NCBI RefSeq assembly: GCF_004766055.1
Contig: NZ_SPQR01000008.1
Location: 62,001-126,000, forward strand
Source of the DNA: Desulfosporosinus sp. Sb-LF
Lineage (GTDB): Bacteria > Bacillota > Desulfitobacteriia > Desulfitobacteriales > Desulfitobacteriaceae
Length of the DNA: 64,000 nucleotides
Direction: 5' to 3'
The notes under the pieces are model-generated. The model worked only from the letters and a program-made list of their open reading frames with translations, ran no database searches and was not told the DNA's origin. Numbering within the stretch: the first letter of the stretch is position 1; the number at the start of each line of letters is the position of its first letter. Of the stretch, positions 35,349-43,907 are shown in pieces. A program made the translations under genes and the position numbers.

Positions 35349-37559
35349 GTGTCCAAAGTGTATACTTGGAATCAATTGTTCAGCCGCCGTCAGTTTATTA
35401 AAGGAACTGCCGCAGGTGCAGCTCTGGGCGCTACCGCTGGCTTTGGGCTTCTAGCGCCGGGAACCAGCGTTGGTGCGAGTCAAGATTCAGCGCAGACATC
35501 AGCAACGGGTGCAAAGATGGTTACCACTATTTGCGAGCAGTGTGTATGGCGGTGTGGAGTAATAGCTAAGGTCGAAAATGGCGTAGTGAAGAAGTTGGAA
35601 GGGAATCCTGATCACCCCAATAATTTAGGAAAGCTATGCCCTCGTGGGAATGCAGGCATAGAAACAATGTATAGCCCGGATCGCATTAAATTCCCAATGA
35701 TTCGGGCAGGGGCAAGAGGGAGCGGCTTGTGGCGTAGGGCTTCTTGGGATGAAGCTTTGAGCTATACGGCAGACCAAATGAAGAAAATCAAAGACAAGTA
35801 CGGCGCTAAGGCTATGATGTTCAACTCTACGGATAATTTATCTCAACCGTTTTTTGAGATTCTGCTTAAAGCCTATGGAACTCCTAATTACGGCACGCAG
35901 CGAAGTTTGTGTTTTAATGCCATGACAACCGGATTTCTGTATACCTACGGTGTACCGCAACCGGGGACAGACTATAAGAATTGCAAGTATATGATTTTCA
36001 CGGGCAGAAATCTGGCGGAGGGAATTTCCAATAACGAAACTCAGGAAATGATCGAAATGGTGGCTAGAGGGGTTAAGGTCGTTGTACTTGATCCACGTTT
36101 CAGCAAGACGGCGGCGAAAGCGACAGAATGGCTGCCAACGCGTCCTGGTACAGATTCGGCCTTCTTCCTTGCAATGATTAATGTCATCATAAATGAAAAA
36201 TTGTACAATACAACGTTTATCAAAAAGTATACTCAGGGTTTCGAAGATCTGACCACTGAAGTGAAGGACTATACGCCTGAATGGGCGGAGCAGAAATGTG
36301 AGATCGCAGCAACGACCATTCGCAGGATCGCGCGGGAGTTTGCAGCTGCTGCTCCTGCGGCCATTGCCCATCCTAACTGGAGAACGTCTAACTTTGTGAA
36401 TTCGTTCCAAACAGAACGATCCATTGCCGTGCTTAATGCCCTGATGGGCAACTGGGCACAGCCGGGCGGACTCATTCCTGACCAGGAAATCAACACTGCT
36501 AAGCTTGGAGTTCTGTCCCATCCCCCCTTCCCGATGGCTCAGGGAATGCGCCTTGATGGAGTTCCTTGGCAGTATCCCATGGTACCCTTATCCTATGGTG
36601 TCATCCAGACGATGCGGGATAATATTTTAACGGGTAAACCGTATGAGGCCAAAGGATGGTTAATTTCTAGGCAAAATCCAATCCTCTCGATCCCAGAACG
36701 ACAAAAAACAATTAATGCTTTTATGAAGTTGGATTTTGTGGCAGTCATCGATATTCAAGCAAGCGACACAGCGTATTATGCGGATGTGATTTTGCCAGAA
36801 TCTAGTTATCTCGAACGCTATGACGGTTTAGTACCGATTGGGAATAAAATATTTGTCCGTCAACCCGTGATAGAGCCTTTATATGATACCAAAAGTAGCT
36901 TAATGATCTATAAGGAACTGGCGGATAAGTTAGGACTGGGAGAGTTCCTGCCCTATAAGGATGAAAAGGATCTCTTAACACGGCAACTCAAACCGTTTTC
37001 AGTAAGCTTAGAGGAACTACAGCGTGCAGGGCACTATGTCGTTAAAAATCTAAAGGAAGACCATTCCAAGGACTTCGAATTTCAAACTAGCAGCGGAAAA
37101 GTGGAAATTTCCTCAAGTATAATGGCTCAGATGGGCAAGAAAGCGGTACCCACCTGGAATGAACCGCCCCGCCCAGCGTTAGATCACTATTATCTCTTGA
37201 CGGGAAAAACTGCCCAGCACTCTCAGATGTTCACACAGAACAATCGCTGGCTACTGGAAGTCTTTCCTGAAAATCGGGCCTGGTTGCACACTTCAGTAGC
37301 CGCCAAGCTCGGGGTTAAGAAGGATGATCAAGTGGTGTTGGAGAGTGAAGTCGGCAAGGTGAGTATTAAAGCCTATGTAACAGAGGGTATACGTCCGGAC
37401 TGTATCTTCATGGTCGGAGGGTTTGGGCACATAAGCAAAGGACTTAAATCTGCTTATAAGCTTGGAGCAAGTGATTCAGCCCTACACAAGACCATCACAG
37501 ACCCGATCTCGGGAGGTTCGGCCTTGAGTGAAACCTTTGTAACAGTGAGTAAGGCGTAG
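35349..37559 (+). CDS. molybdopterin oxidoreductase, PsrA/PhsA-like catalytic subunit
   Basis: 736 residues. Twin-arginine signal SRRQFIKGTAAGAALGATAG (residues 12-31) sends it across the membrane folded. CEQCVWRCGV followed by LCPRGNAG binds a 4Fe-4S cluster. The molybdenum ligand candidate is the Cys in QRSLCFNAMT (about residue 190), as in polysulfide/thiosulfate reductases. The C-terminal MGD domain has LTGKTAQHSQ. GTG start 35349, eight bases after AAAGGAGG; the ATG at 35347 is out of frame. Substrate inferred as a sulfur compound from the transporter next door; arsenate or tetrathionate cannot be excluded. Confidence 0.9.
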   Translation: MSKVYTWNQLFSRRQFIKGTAAGAALGATAGFGLLAPGTSVGASQDSAQTSATGAKMVTTICEQCVWRCGVIAKVENGVVKKLEGNPDHPNNLGKLCPRGNAGIETMYSPDRIKFPMIRAGARGSGLWRRASWDEALSYTADQMKKIKDKYGAKAMMFNSTDNLSQPFFEILLKAYGTPNYGTQRSLCFNAMTTGFLYTYGVPQPGTDYKNCKYMIFTGRNLAEGISNNETQEMIEMVARGVKVVVLDPRFSKTAAKATEWLPTRPGTDSAFFLAMINVIINEKLYNTTFIKKYTQGFEDLTTEVKDYTPEWAEQKCEIAATTIRRIAREFAAAAPAAIAHPNWRTSNFVNSFQTERSIAVLNALMGNWAQPGGLIPDQEINTAKLGVLSHPPFPMAQGMRLDGVPWQYPMVPLSYGVIQTMRDNILTGKPYEAKGWLISRQNPILSIPERQKTINAFMKLDFVAVIDIQASDTAYYADVILPESSYLERYDGLVPIGNKIFVRQPVIEPLYDTKSSLMIYKELADKLGLGEFLPYKDEKDLLTRQLKPFSVSLEELQRAGHYVVKNLKEDHSKDFEFQTSSGKVEISSSIMAQMGKKAVPTWNEPPRPALDHYYLLTGKTAQHSQMFTQNNRWLLEVFPENRAWLHTSVAAKLGVKKDDQVVLESEVGKVSIKAYVTEGIRPDCIFMVGGFGHISKGLKSAYKLGASDSALHKTITDPISGGSALSETFVTVSKA

Positions 37560-37570
37560 GAGGAGAAAAT

Positions 37571-38146
37571 ATGGCTGTTCGCATGGGATTTGTCATCATT
37601 ACCTCGCGCTGTATCGACTGCGATGCTTGCATGGTGGCTTGCCGCGCGGAAAATGACGTGCCCATTGGTAAAACGCGAAATTGGGTGAAAAGTAGCGGAG
37701 TTCAGGGGAAGTTCCCCAATGTTAAGGAAGTCTTTCGTCCTGGAAACTGTATGCATTGTGAGCATCCTCCTTGTGTCTCCGTATGTCCGACTGGGGCTTC
37801 TTATAAACGTCCAGATGGGATTGTTTTAGTCGAAGCCCGTAAATGCATTGGGTGTAAATACTGTATCACGGCTTGTCCGTATGATGCTCGCTTTGCTAAT
37901 CCTGAAACGGGAAAGGCTGACAAGTGTACTTTCTGTCTACAGCGCTTGGAGCAAGGACTTCAGCCAGCGTGTGTTCAAACATGCTTAGGAAAATCCCGCC
38001 AGGCAGGCGACCTAAATGACCCGAATAGTGTCGTTTCGAAACTGATCGAAAAATATCCGACCCGTCAGTTGCTTAAACAAGTGGGAACGGGTCCAAATAT
38101 ATATTATATTGATGACGTGGTTCCAGAAATACCCGTGGGCAAATAA
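37571..38146 (+). CDS. PsrB/DmsB-like four-cluster ferredoxin subunit
   Basis: 191 residues with the full set of cysteines for four 4Fe-4S clusters: CIDCDACMVAC, CMHCEHPPCVSVC, CIGCKYCITAC and CTFC...CVQTC. Carries electrons between the NrfD-type membrane subunit and the catalytic subunit. No Tat signal, so it is exported with PsrA. GTAGGAGGAG precedes the ATG. Confidence 0.95.
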   Translation: MAVRMGFVIITSRCIDCDACMVACRAENDVPIGKTRNWVKSSGVQGKFPNVKEVFRPGNCMHCEHPPCVSVCPTGASYKRPDGIVLVEARKCIGCKYCITACPYDARFANPETGKADKCTFCLQRLEQGLQPACVQTCLGKSRQAGDLNDPNSVVSKLIEKYPTRQLLKQVGTGPNIYYIDDVVPEIPVGK

Positions 38147-38169
38147 CGGGCTTAGGAGGGAGTTTTCAC

Positions 38170-39066
38170 GTGGAAATAACATGGGGCTTATTGATTGTTA
38201 TTTACCTCTTCACAGCAGGAATAAGTGCAGGAGCCATGGTTACGTCCAATCTTGCCTTGCTCTATGGCGGCCAAGATTATGAGCGCGTTGGCCGTTGGGG
38301 TGCCTTTATTTCACCCTTCCCCATTTCCTTTGGTTTAGGGGTTCTTTTACTAGATCTAGGGAGTCCATTTAACTTTTATCGCTTATTCATGACGTTGCAG
38401 GTCAGGTCCCCGATGTCTTATGGAAGTTGGGCAATTCTCTTATTCTCATTATTGAGTGTTATCTATCTTTATCTCTGGCTTCCGGAAAAATTTCGGATTT
38501 TTGGGCAGAAGAAATCCTTGGAAAAATGGAAAAAGGGCTTAGCTAAAGGGATGCCTTTCTTATCAGTAGGTGTGGCATCGTATACCGGACTTCTGCTTAA
38601 TGCCGCCGTACGTCCCTTATGGACTGTTCCCTTGTTGCCCGTGTTATTTTTAGTCTCTGCTTTGTCGACAGGGGTTGCGTCCGTGATTTTCTTTGCTGCT
38701 CTAAGTCCATGGCAACGTGCAAGGCACAAAGAATTGCATGTTTTGACCAAGGCTGACGCTTTGCTCATTATTCTGGAATGCTTTATACTATTAATAATGA
38801 TCGTAATGGGCAGACTCAGTTCGGCTAGCGTCTCGAATGCCTTTGGAAGTCTGTTATACGGAGAGTTCGCAGTAATTTTCTGGGTTATGAGTGTCGGACT
38901 CGGGTTGTTTGTCCCCTTTTCGTTGGAGTACCTGGAATTGAAGGACAAAATTCCTGTTCGTTGGACGTTACCTGTGACTATCAGTAGCAGTTTTCTAGTT
39001 CTTTTTGGTGGATTTTTTGTACGTTATATTATAACTTACGCTGGGCAATGGAGTAGCTGGTTTTAG
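38170..39066 (+). CDS. NrfD/PsrC-like membrane quinone-binding subunit
   Basis: 298 residues, eight predicted helices, no haem ligands, typical of PsrC/NrfD (TAGISAGAMVTSNLA, SPFPISFGLGVLLLDLG). Oxidises menaquinol and passes electrons to PsrB. GTG start 38170 after AGGAGGGAG. Completes a three-subunit reductase with the two preceding genes. Confidence 0.9.
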   Translation: MEITWGLLIVIYLFTAGISAGAMVTSNLALLYGGQDYERVGRWGAFISPFPISFGLGVLLLDLGSPFNFYRLFMTLQVRSPMSYGSWAILLFSLLSVIYLYLWLPEKFRIFGQKKSLEKWKKGLAKGMPFLSVGVASYTGLLLNAAVRPLWTVPLLPVLFLVSALSTGVASVIFFAALSPWQRARHKELHVLTKADALLIILECFILLIMIVMGRLSSASVSNAFGSLLYGEFAVIFWVMSVGLGLFVPFSLEYLELKDKIPVRWTLPVTISSSFLVLFGGFFVRYIITYAGQWSSWF

Positions 39067-39107
39067 TTTAAGTGGTGAGGGTTTGTGAGAGGAGGCAGGG
39101 GAACAAT

Positions 39108-39551
39108 ATGCCAGAATGGACAAGACGCGCGGTGTTGCGTTTAGCGTGGGTTGGAATTGTCGCTGCTGGTGCCCTGACAATCAAGCCTCTTGCAGAGTAC
39201 CTCACCAGTAATGAGGACCGCGTGCGATCTCCTTTAGTGTTCTATGACAAACCACTTGATGAAAATAGTGACTGGCAGTACACCTCCGCTTCTCGGGTGT
39301 GGGTAAAGCGGGACACATCGGGCATTATGGCCTTGGTTGCGACTTGCACTCATCTGGGCTGTGAAGTGAATTATCATCCGGAAAAGAAAGAATGGCTTTG
39401 TCCTTGTCACGGTAGCATTTATGACTCAGAGGGCAGGCCAATATCGGGACCTGCCCCTAAAGCTATGACGAGAGTGGCGGTAGAACGCAAAGCGGATGGA
39501 TCTCTTATCATCAATACTTCGAAACAAGTTGGATTGGATGCATGGCTATGA
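39108..39551 (+). CDS. Rieske 2Fe-2S protein
   Basis: 147 residues with an N-terminal anchor helix (about 9-27) bearing a twin-arginine-like start (TRRAVLRL). The cluster boxes CTHLGC and CPCHGS are exact, and the Pro loop is GPAPKAMTRV. Start is ATG 39108, behind GAGGCAGGGG. It oxidises quinol at the Qo site and passes electrons outward. The stop overlaps the cytochrome b start (ATGA). Confidence 0.94.
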   Translation: MPEWTRRAVLRLAWVGIVAAGALTIKPLAEYLTSNEDRVRSPLVFYDKPLDENSDWQYTSASRVWVKRDTSGIMALVATCTHLGCEVNYHPEKKEWLCPCHGSIYDSEGRPISGPAPKAMTRVAVERKADGSLIINTSKQVGLDAWL

Positions 39552-40240
39552 AAGACAAAATTACGATAACGAGTGAGGATATCGTAACAGAATCAATCTC
39601 GGAACAAGTAACTGAACGTTACAAGAAAAACTTTGTAAACCATATTAGACCCCGTTTTGTCCCTGACGGAGTCTTATCCGTACTCTATACGTTTTGTCTA
39701 GGTGGGTTGTCTTTCCTAGCCTTTATCGTTTTGGGGGTAACGGGACTTCTGCTAATGTTTCACTATCAACCAGGAGAAAGCACTGGTTTCAACAGTATTT
39801 TAACGTTAGCTTCCGTGATTCCATACGGTGGGGTCATTCGGAATTTACACTACTGGGCTGGCCAGCTCATGGTGGTTACCGTAAATCTACATATGCTACG
39901 GGTCGTCTGGACCCATTCCTACAAGTCACCTAGGCAACTCAATTGGTTGGTCGGCGTGGGACTGCTAATTCTCATCTTGGTTTTGGATTTTACCGGATAC
40001 TTACTGATCGGATCCCAAGAAAGTGGTGCGGCTGCAACCGTGGCCGTCAATATTTTGGGGTTAATCCCTGGCTTCGGTGTTGCACTGGGGCAGATTTCGC
40101 TCGGCGAACCTTCGTCATTAAGCGGAAGTACTCTAGTGGTGTATGTATGGCATTGTGTCGGTCTACCTATGATTGCGTTGATACTACAGTTCTATCATTT
40201 CTGGCGGATTCGTCGTGATGGGGGAGTTCGTCCGCTCTAA
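39542..40240 (+). CDS. cytochrome b6-type subunit
   Basis: 232 residues, four helices. The haem ligands are visible as RNLHYWAGQLMVVTVNLHMLR (first and last His 14 apart, helix B) and VWHCVGLPMIALILQFYHF (helix D). FCLGG at residues 51-55 matches the cytochrome b6 YCLGG element whose Cys binds haem c(i) covalently, so a b6f-like Qi site is likely. ATG 39542 or 39548 is possible; 39548 gives the ATGA overlap with the Rieske gene. Confidence 0.92.
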   Translation: MAMKDKITITSEDIVTESISEQVTERYKKNFVNHIRPRFVPDGVLSVLYTFCLGGLSFLAFIVLGVTGLLLMFHYQPGESTGFNSILTLASVIPYGGVIRNLHYWAGQLMVVTVNLHMLRVVWTHSYKSPRQLNWLVGVGLLILILVLDFTGYLLIGSQESGAAATVAVNILGLIPGFGVALGQISLGEPSSLSGSTLVVYVWHCVGLPMIALILQFYHFWRIRRDGGVRPL

Positions 40241-40252
40241 GGGGGAAACCAA

Positions 40253-40618
40253 ATGGCCCGCTCACAAATAAGACACCTCAAGGAAAAAGAAGGGATCGCT
40301 ACACTGTTTTTTCTCGTAGTTTGTATTGCTCTGGCCTTAGAATTTTCGCCTAGTGTCGGAACGAGCAATTTGGCTTCCGCCGTTACACATGCCGTTGCTC
40401 CTTGGATTTTTGGACCGTTTCAAGTTCTTTTATTGTACCTTCCTCCTTGGTTAGGCGCACTAATTGTCCCGATTCTAATCATAGCCGGACTTTTAGGGTT
40501 ACCTTGGCTCGTGGATTATATCGGAACCAAGTGGGGTCAAGTGATCTTCAGCACTCTCTACGGATTTGTCCTACTCCTTCTGCTGTGGTTTATGGTCAAA
40601 GAATTGTGGTGGATTTAA
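40253..40618 (+). CDS. cytochrome b/b6f subunit IV-like membrane protein
   Basis: 121 residues, three helices (about 16-31, 56-82, 93-117). The segment VAPWIFGPFQVLLLYLPPW resembles the subunit IV/C-terminal cytochrome b PxW(Y)FxPxYxLL region that flanks the Qo site; the PEWY motif itself is not seen, PPWL being in its place. GGGGGAAA precedes the ATG. Position after cytochrome b6 supports the assignment. Confidence 0.8.
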   Translation: MARSQIRHLKEKEGIATLFFLVVCIALALEFSPSVGTSNLASAVTHAVAPWIFGPFQVLLLYLPPWLGALIVPILIIAGLLGLPWLVDYIGTKWGQVIFSTLYGFVLLLLLWFMVKELWWI

Positions 40619-40619
40619 T

Positions 40620-42116
40620 ATGAAAAAAACATTCTTGCTTGCAAGTCTTTTATTAATACTGATCGTGATTCTAGCACTGAACCAAGAGAACACGCCAAGT
40701 TGGACTCGTTATCAAAAAGAATATTTTACGGAGCAAATCTCAAACTTGCAAGTTCAGCTCGGTACTGTAGACGATCCAACTAAGAAAGACCAGCTTCAGC
40801 AAGAACTTGCAAGTTATCAAAAGCGTAAGCCTGAGATCATCAACATTGTTCTTCCCAATGGAAAGGTCGAGCGTTGCAAAACTTGCCACATTGGAATTGA
40901 AGAAATATCGAACTCTCATCCCAGCAATACGTTTGGGTGTGCGGTGTGCCATGGCGGAAACCCTCTCTCGCTTGACAAAACGACGACCCATGCCCAAATG
41001 TATGGGGGAGGGCATCCGGGTTCACTCGATGTCGTCTCTTTAAGCTGCGGAGGAACAGGGGCGAATGGGGTATCTTGTCACGCAGGTAATCATGAACAGG
41101 CCAAAAATGAAGCCGATCTCGTGAAGACCTCGATCATGTCCACGAAGGCAGGAGAACTCAGTGTTGTGCGAATGATGTTCGGATACGATAAATCCAAGGA
41201 TATACCGGGACTCACCAAGGGGCAGGTAGGATTTCTTTATCCTAACCCGCTGCAGGGACGACCGAACGAAAAAGATTTCCGACAGAACTGCCTCAGTCAG
41301 TGTCATCAAAGCGGAGGGGTTCTTCCAACTTCTATATCGACAAAGAATCCTAACCCAGAGAGAACTCAAGGTAAGGGACAGGTCGAATCGAAGGATATAC
41401 AAGGGAATGGCTGTGAGGTATGTCATGTCTTGACTAATCCTACTCATACTTACATTGGTGCCGATACGACCATAAAGTCCAGTAAGATTGGGCGAGGAAT
41501 GGTCCATAGTCTAACGACTCAAATCCCTTATACCCAGTGTAATCAGTGTCATAACCAAGGGAACCATGATCCTTTAAAAATGAGTTTTGCTATTCGTACA
41601 GATATGACAGAGGTCGTTAGCGACTGGAAAGCTGGAGATATAAATTGGCTAGATCGCCTCAAAGATTACTATTTACCCGGTGAAATTTTTGCTCAGTGTG
41701 AAGTGAGTCTGGACTGCATCGATTGTCACACAAGACAAGACGTTATGGGAGATAACAAGCTCCATACCTCTCAATATGATGCGGTGCATCTGCAGTGTCA
41801 AGATTGTCATGGTACCAAGGAAGCCCTTCCCCGAACCAAGCAAATCGAGGATCCTAATGACCTAGCGTTTGAGGAGAAGATAACAAATCCGAAATTCCCA
41901 GAGTTGAAAAATGGGGATGAAATCCTGATGACGGTAAAAGGAGAGGAATTGCCCTTCAGTCGCCATCAAGGAAGCGATTGGGTACAGAGTAGCCGTGTAA
42001 CAGGCAAGACCTTCAAAATACCCTTAGTCTATGGAAGCAAGTGCCAGCAATCCCTCATGCAACAGGGAGCGGATTCGTGCCATAAATGCCATAACCGAAG
42101 TGCCTTACACCCATAA
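40620..42116 (+). CDS. extracytoplasmic multihaem cytochrome c
   Basis: 498 residues from ATG 40620, which begins just after the preceding stop. An uncleaved-type signal helix (4-19) and a short coiled coil precede seven CXXCH motifs (CKTCH, CAVCH, CEVCH, CNQCH, CIDCH, CQDCH, CHKCH). CLSQCH is a CX3CH variant; CGGTGANGVSCH (CX9CH) and CQQSLMQQGADSCH (CX11CH) may be further unusual sites. Presumed electron acceptor of the Rieske/cytochrome b complex, or terminal reductase. I do not recognise a named family. Confidence 0.88.
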   Translation: MKKTFLLASLLLILIVILALNQENTPSWTRYQKEYFTEQISNLQVQLGTVDDPTKKDQLQQELASYQKRKPEIINIVLPNGKVERCKTCHIGIEEISNSHPSNTFGCAVCHGGNPLSLDKTTTHAQMYGGGHPGSLDVVSLSCGGTGANGVSCHAGNHEQAKNEADLVKTSIMSTKAGELSVVRMMFGYDKSKDIPGLTKGQVGFLYPNPLQGRPNEKDFRQNCLSQCHQSGGVLPTSISTKNPNPERTQGKGQVESKDIQGNGCEVCHVLTNPTHTYIGADTTIKSSKIGRGMVHSLTTQIPYTQCNQCHNQGNHDPLKMSFAIRTDMTEVVSDWKAGDINWLDRLKDYYLPGEIFAQCEVSLDCIDCHTRQDVMGDNKLHTSQYDAVHLQCQDCHGTKEALPRTKQIEDPNDLAFEEKITNPKFPELKNGDEILMTVKGEELPFSRHQGSDWVQSSRVTGKTFKIPLVYGSKCQQSLMQQGADSCHKCHNRSALHP

Positions 42117-42168
42117 ATTGGGCAAGCCCTCATGAGGTCATCGAGGAGCTTATAAGGAGATACAAGAA

Positions 42169-42804
42169 ATGAACAGACCCATTAAGGTTAAACAAATAAC
42201 ACGATTGTACGAGAGTTGTAACCGATGTGGTTTACCCACATTAACTTGCATTTGCAATATCGTCTCTCCTATAAACACGAAAGCAAAGTTTTTGATCCTA
42301 TCAAGTGAAAGAGAGTTTTATAGAGCTTCCAGTACAGGTAGATTGCTTAAGTTGATAAATCCTGGCTCAACTGAGATTTTCCTATGGGAACGAACCAACC
42401 CATCTCCCGGACTAATGGCGAATATTCAGAAATATCGAGGAAAAGCGTATTTGTTGTTTCCGGCGGAGAGTACGGATATGGTAGCTAGATCCGTAGGTGA
42501 GGTTGAAGAAGGACCAGTTGCCTTTGTGTTAATTGATGGTACATGGAAGGAAGCTAGAAAAATAGTTCGAAAGAGCGACTATTTAAAGGATTTGCCCCTT
42601 GTTTCTCTTAAACCGGATTATGAATCTAGATTTAGTTTGCGAAGGGGCAGGGTGGAAGGCACAATTTGTACGATAGAAGCAGCAATGGAAATTTTAAAAC
42701 TTACAGGCGAAATAGCACAAGAACGAATTATTGGAGAATATTTCGATTTGTTTCTAAAACATTATAAGGCGGGCACAAGTTCGCATTTGCCGAAAATAGA
42801 TTGA
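42169..42804 (+). CDS. DTW-domain protein (tRNA acp3U-transferase-like)
   Basis: 211 residues. The cysteine-rich N-terminal motif CNRCGLPTLTCIC and the DTW-like core LIDGTWKEARKIVRKS are diagnostic; the last aspartate-rich motif reads EAAMEIL. DTWD proteins (TapT/TuaA) add an aminocarboxypropyl group to tRNA uridine; residues present support activity but I cannot test it. AAGGAG precedes the ATG. 42805-42986 holds AT-rich promoter-like sequence only. Confidence 0.85.
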   Translation: MNRPIKVKQITRLYESCNRCGLPTLTCICNIVSPINTKAKFLILSSEREFYRASSTGRLLKLINPGSTEIFLWERTNPSPGLMANIQKYRGKAYLLFPAESTDMVARSVGEVEEGPVAFVLIDGTWKEARKIVRKSDYLKDLPLVSLKPDYESRFSLRRGRVEGTICTIEAAMEILKLTGEIAQERIIGEYFDLFLKHYKAGTSSHLPKID

Positions 42805-42986
42805 TGACTATTGCAAAGCACATGAGTTATTATAGGGGATCTAGTTTTCGCATGCGCTTTTGCTTCATGAGAAATGGAGGAATTAAATTCACGGAGGCAG
42901 AAGAGATCTGGTATTTATAACAAAAATTTTTATTGAAAATACCTTTTTAGTTTAGTCGATAAAAATGCCTAAAAGGTGGAGTGAAT

Positions 42987-43187
42987 ATGCCTGCGTTTAT
43001 TTTGGAGAGAATGTGTCGGGGGTGCAAACACTGTGTCAACGCTTGCCCGGTTCAAGCGATTAGAATGGTCGCACATCTCACGGTTGTCGACCCCAATCTA
43101 TGTACGGAATGCGAAGCATGTATGGAAGTATGCATACATGGCGCTATTACATTCAAATCAATAGAGGAGGAAAAAACGAATGGATGA
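42987..43187 (+). CDS. 2[4Fe-4S] ferredoxin-like protein
   Basis: 66 residues. Two CxxCxxCxxxC(P) motifs (CRGCKHCVNACP and CTECEACMEVC) give two cubane clusters. ATG 42987 with AAGGTGGA upstream is preferred over GTG 42981. Its last eight bases overlap the next small gene, so the two are translated together. Electron partner unknown. Confidence 0.9.
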   Translation: MPAFILERMCRGCKHCVNACPVQAIRMVAHLTVVDPNLCTECEACMEVCIHGAITFKSIEEEKTNG

Positions 43188-43353
43188 AGATCGACAGAAG
43201 GAACTTAGCCTGCAGCTTGACGCTGTAGAAAAAAAGTTAGCAGATTTAAAGGCACGCTGGCCGTTTCATTCTGTGCAACCTAAGATGGTAGCAGAACGCG
43301 AGGACTTGGAAGAGGAACGAGACCGCTTATTAGGCATAATCAATCCAGCGTGA
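43180..43353 (+). CDS. tiny charged coiled-coil protein coupled to the ferredoxin
   Basis: 57 residues, start ATG 43180, preceded by AGAGGAGG (43163-43170). Two helical segments rich in Glu/Lys/Arg flank a Pro-containing hinge (RWPFHSVQPK). No membrane segment and no cysteine. Too short for most gene callers. The ribosome site and the overlap with the ferredoxin gene make it credible. Function unknown. Confidence 0.72.
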   Translation: MDEDRQKELSLQLDAVEKKLADLKARWPFHSVQPKMVAEREDLEEERDRLLGIINPA

Positions 43354-43423
43354 TAGTTGAATTACTCAGTTCTGTAAAGACTAATCATGAATATAAAGAA
43401 AACGACTAAGGGGGACATTTATC

Positions 43424-43810
43424 TTGGATATAAAATATGAGGTAAAGACTAGTAAAACCTTTTCAACAGCCGTTGAAGATTTGAAAAAAAGCTTAAGTGA
43501 AAATAAGTTTGGGGTATTATGGGAGCTCAATTTTAAGGAAAAGTTAGAGGAAAAGGGATTAGAATTTAAGCAGAATTTTAAGGTGTTAGAGGTATGTAAT
43601 CCACAACAAGCTAAAGAGGTATTGGATTGTCATATTGAAGTTGGATACTTTTTACCGTGTAAAATGGTTGTGTATGAAAAAGAAAACAGTGTTTATATGG
43701 GAATGATGCGTCCTACTTCTATGATTGGCATGTTGGGGCAAGAAGAACTACTAAATATTGCACAACAGGTAGAAATAGTGTTGAAGAAAGCTATAGATGA
43801 GGCGATCTAG
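43424..43810 (+). CDS. DUF302 protein
   Basis: 128 residues matching DUF302: FSTAVEDLKKSLSENKFGVL, VLEVCNPQQAKEVLD and a final alpha-helix. TTG start 43424 with AAGGGGG upstream. Cytoplasmic, no signal peptide. DUF302 proteins are associated with stress or sulfur metabolism in some genomes, but the role is not defined. Followed by a strong terminator. Confidence 0.85.
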   Translation: MDIKYEVKTSKTFSTAVEDLKKSLSENKFGVLWELNFKEKLEEKGLEFKQNFKVLEVCNPQQAKEVLDCHIEVGYFLPCKMVVYEKENSVYMGMMRPTSMIGMLGQEELLNIAQQVEIVLKKAIDEAI

Positions 43811-43821
43811 CAGATATTTGC

Positions 43822-43867
43822 AAAAGAGGATTATTCACTTTCTTGAAAGTGAATAATCCTCTTTTTT
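43822..43867. terminator. terminator between DUF302 and rocB-like genes
   Basis: AGAGGATTATTCACTTTC with its perfect complement and T tract; the A tract in the other direction also serves the convergent peptidase gene. Confidence 0.9.
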
Positions 43868-43907
43868 GTCTCCCAACACTACTTGGGAAATAATAGAAAT
43901 TTGAGAC

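Noticed and set aside
35838-36521. 227-codon open frame on the minus strand
   Set aside because: Entirely antisense to the PsrA-like gene, with no ribosome site and no recognisable domain; a shadow frame.
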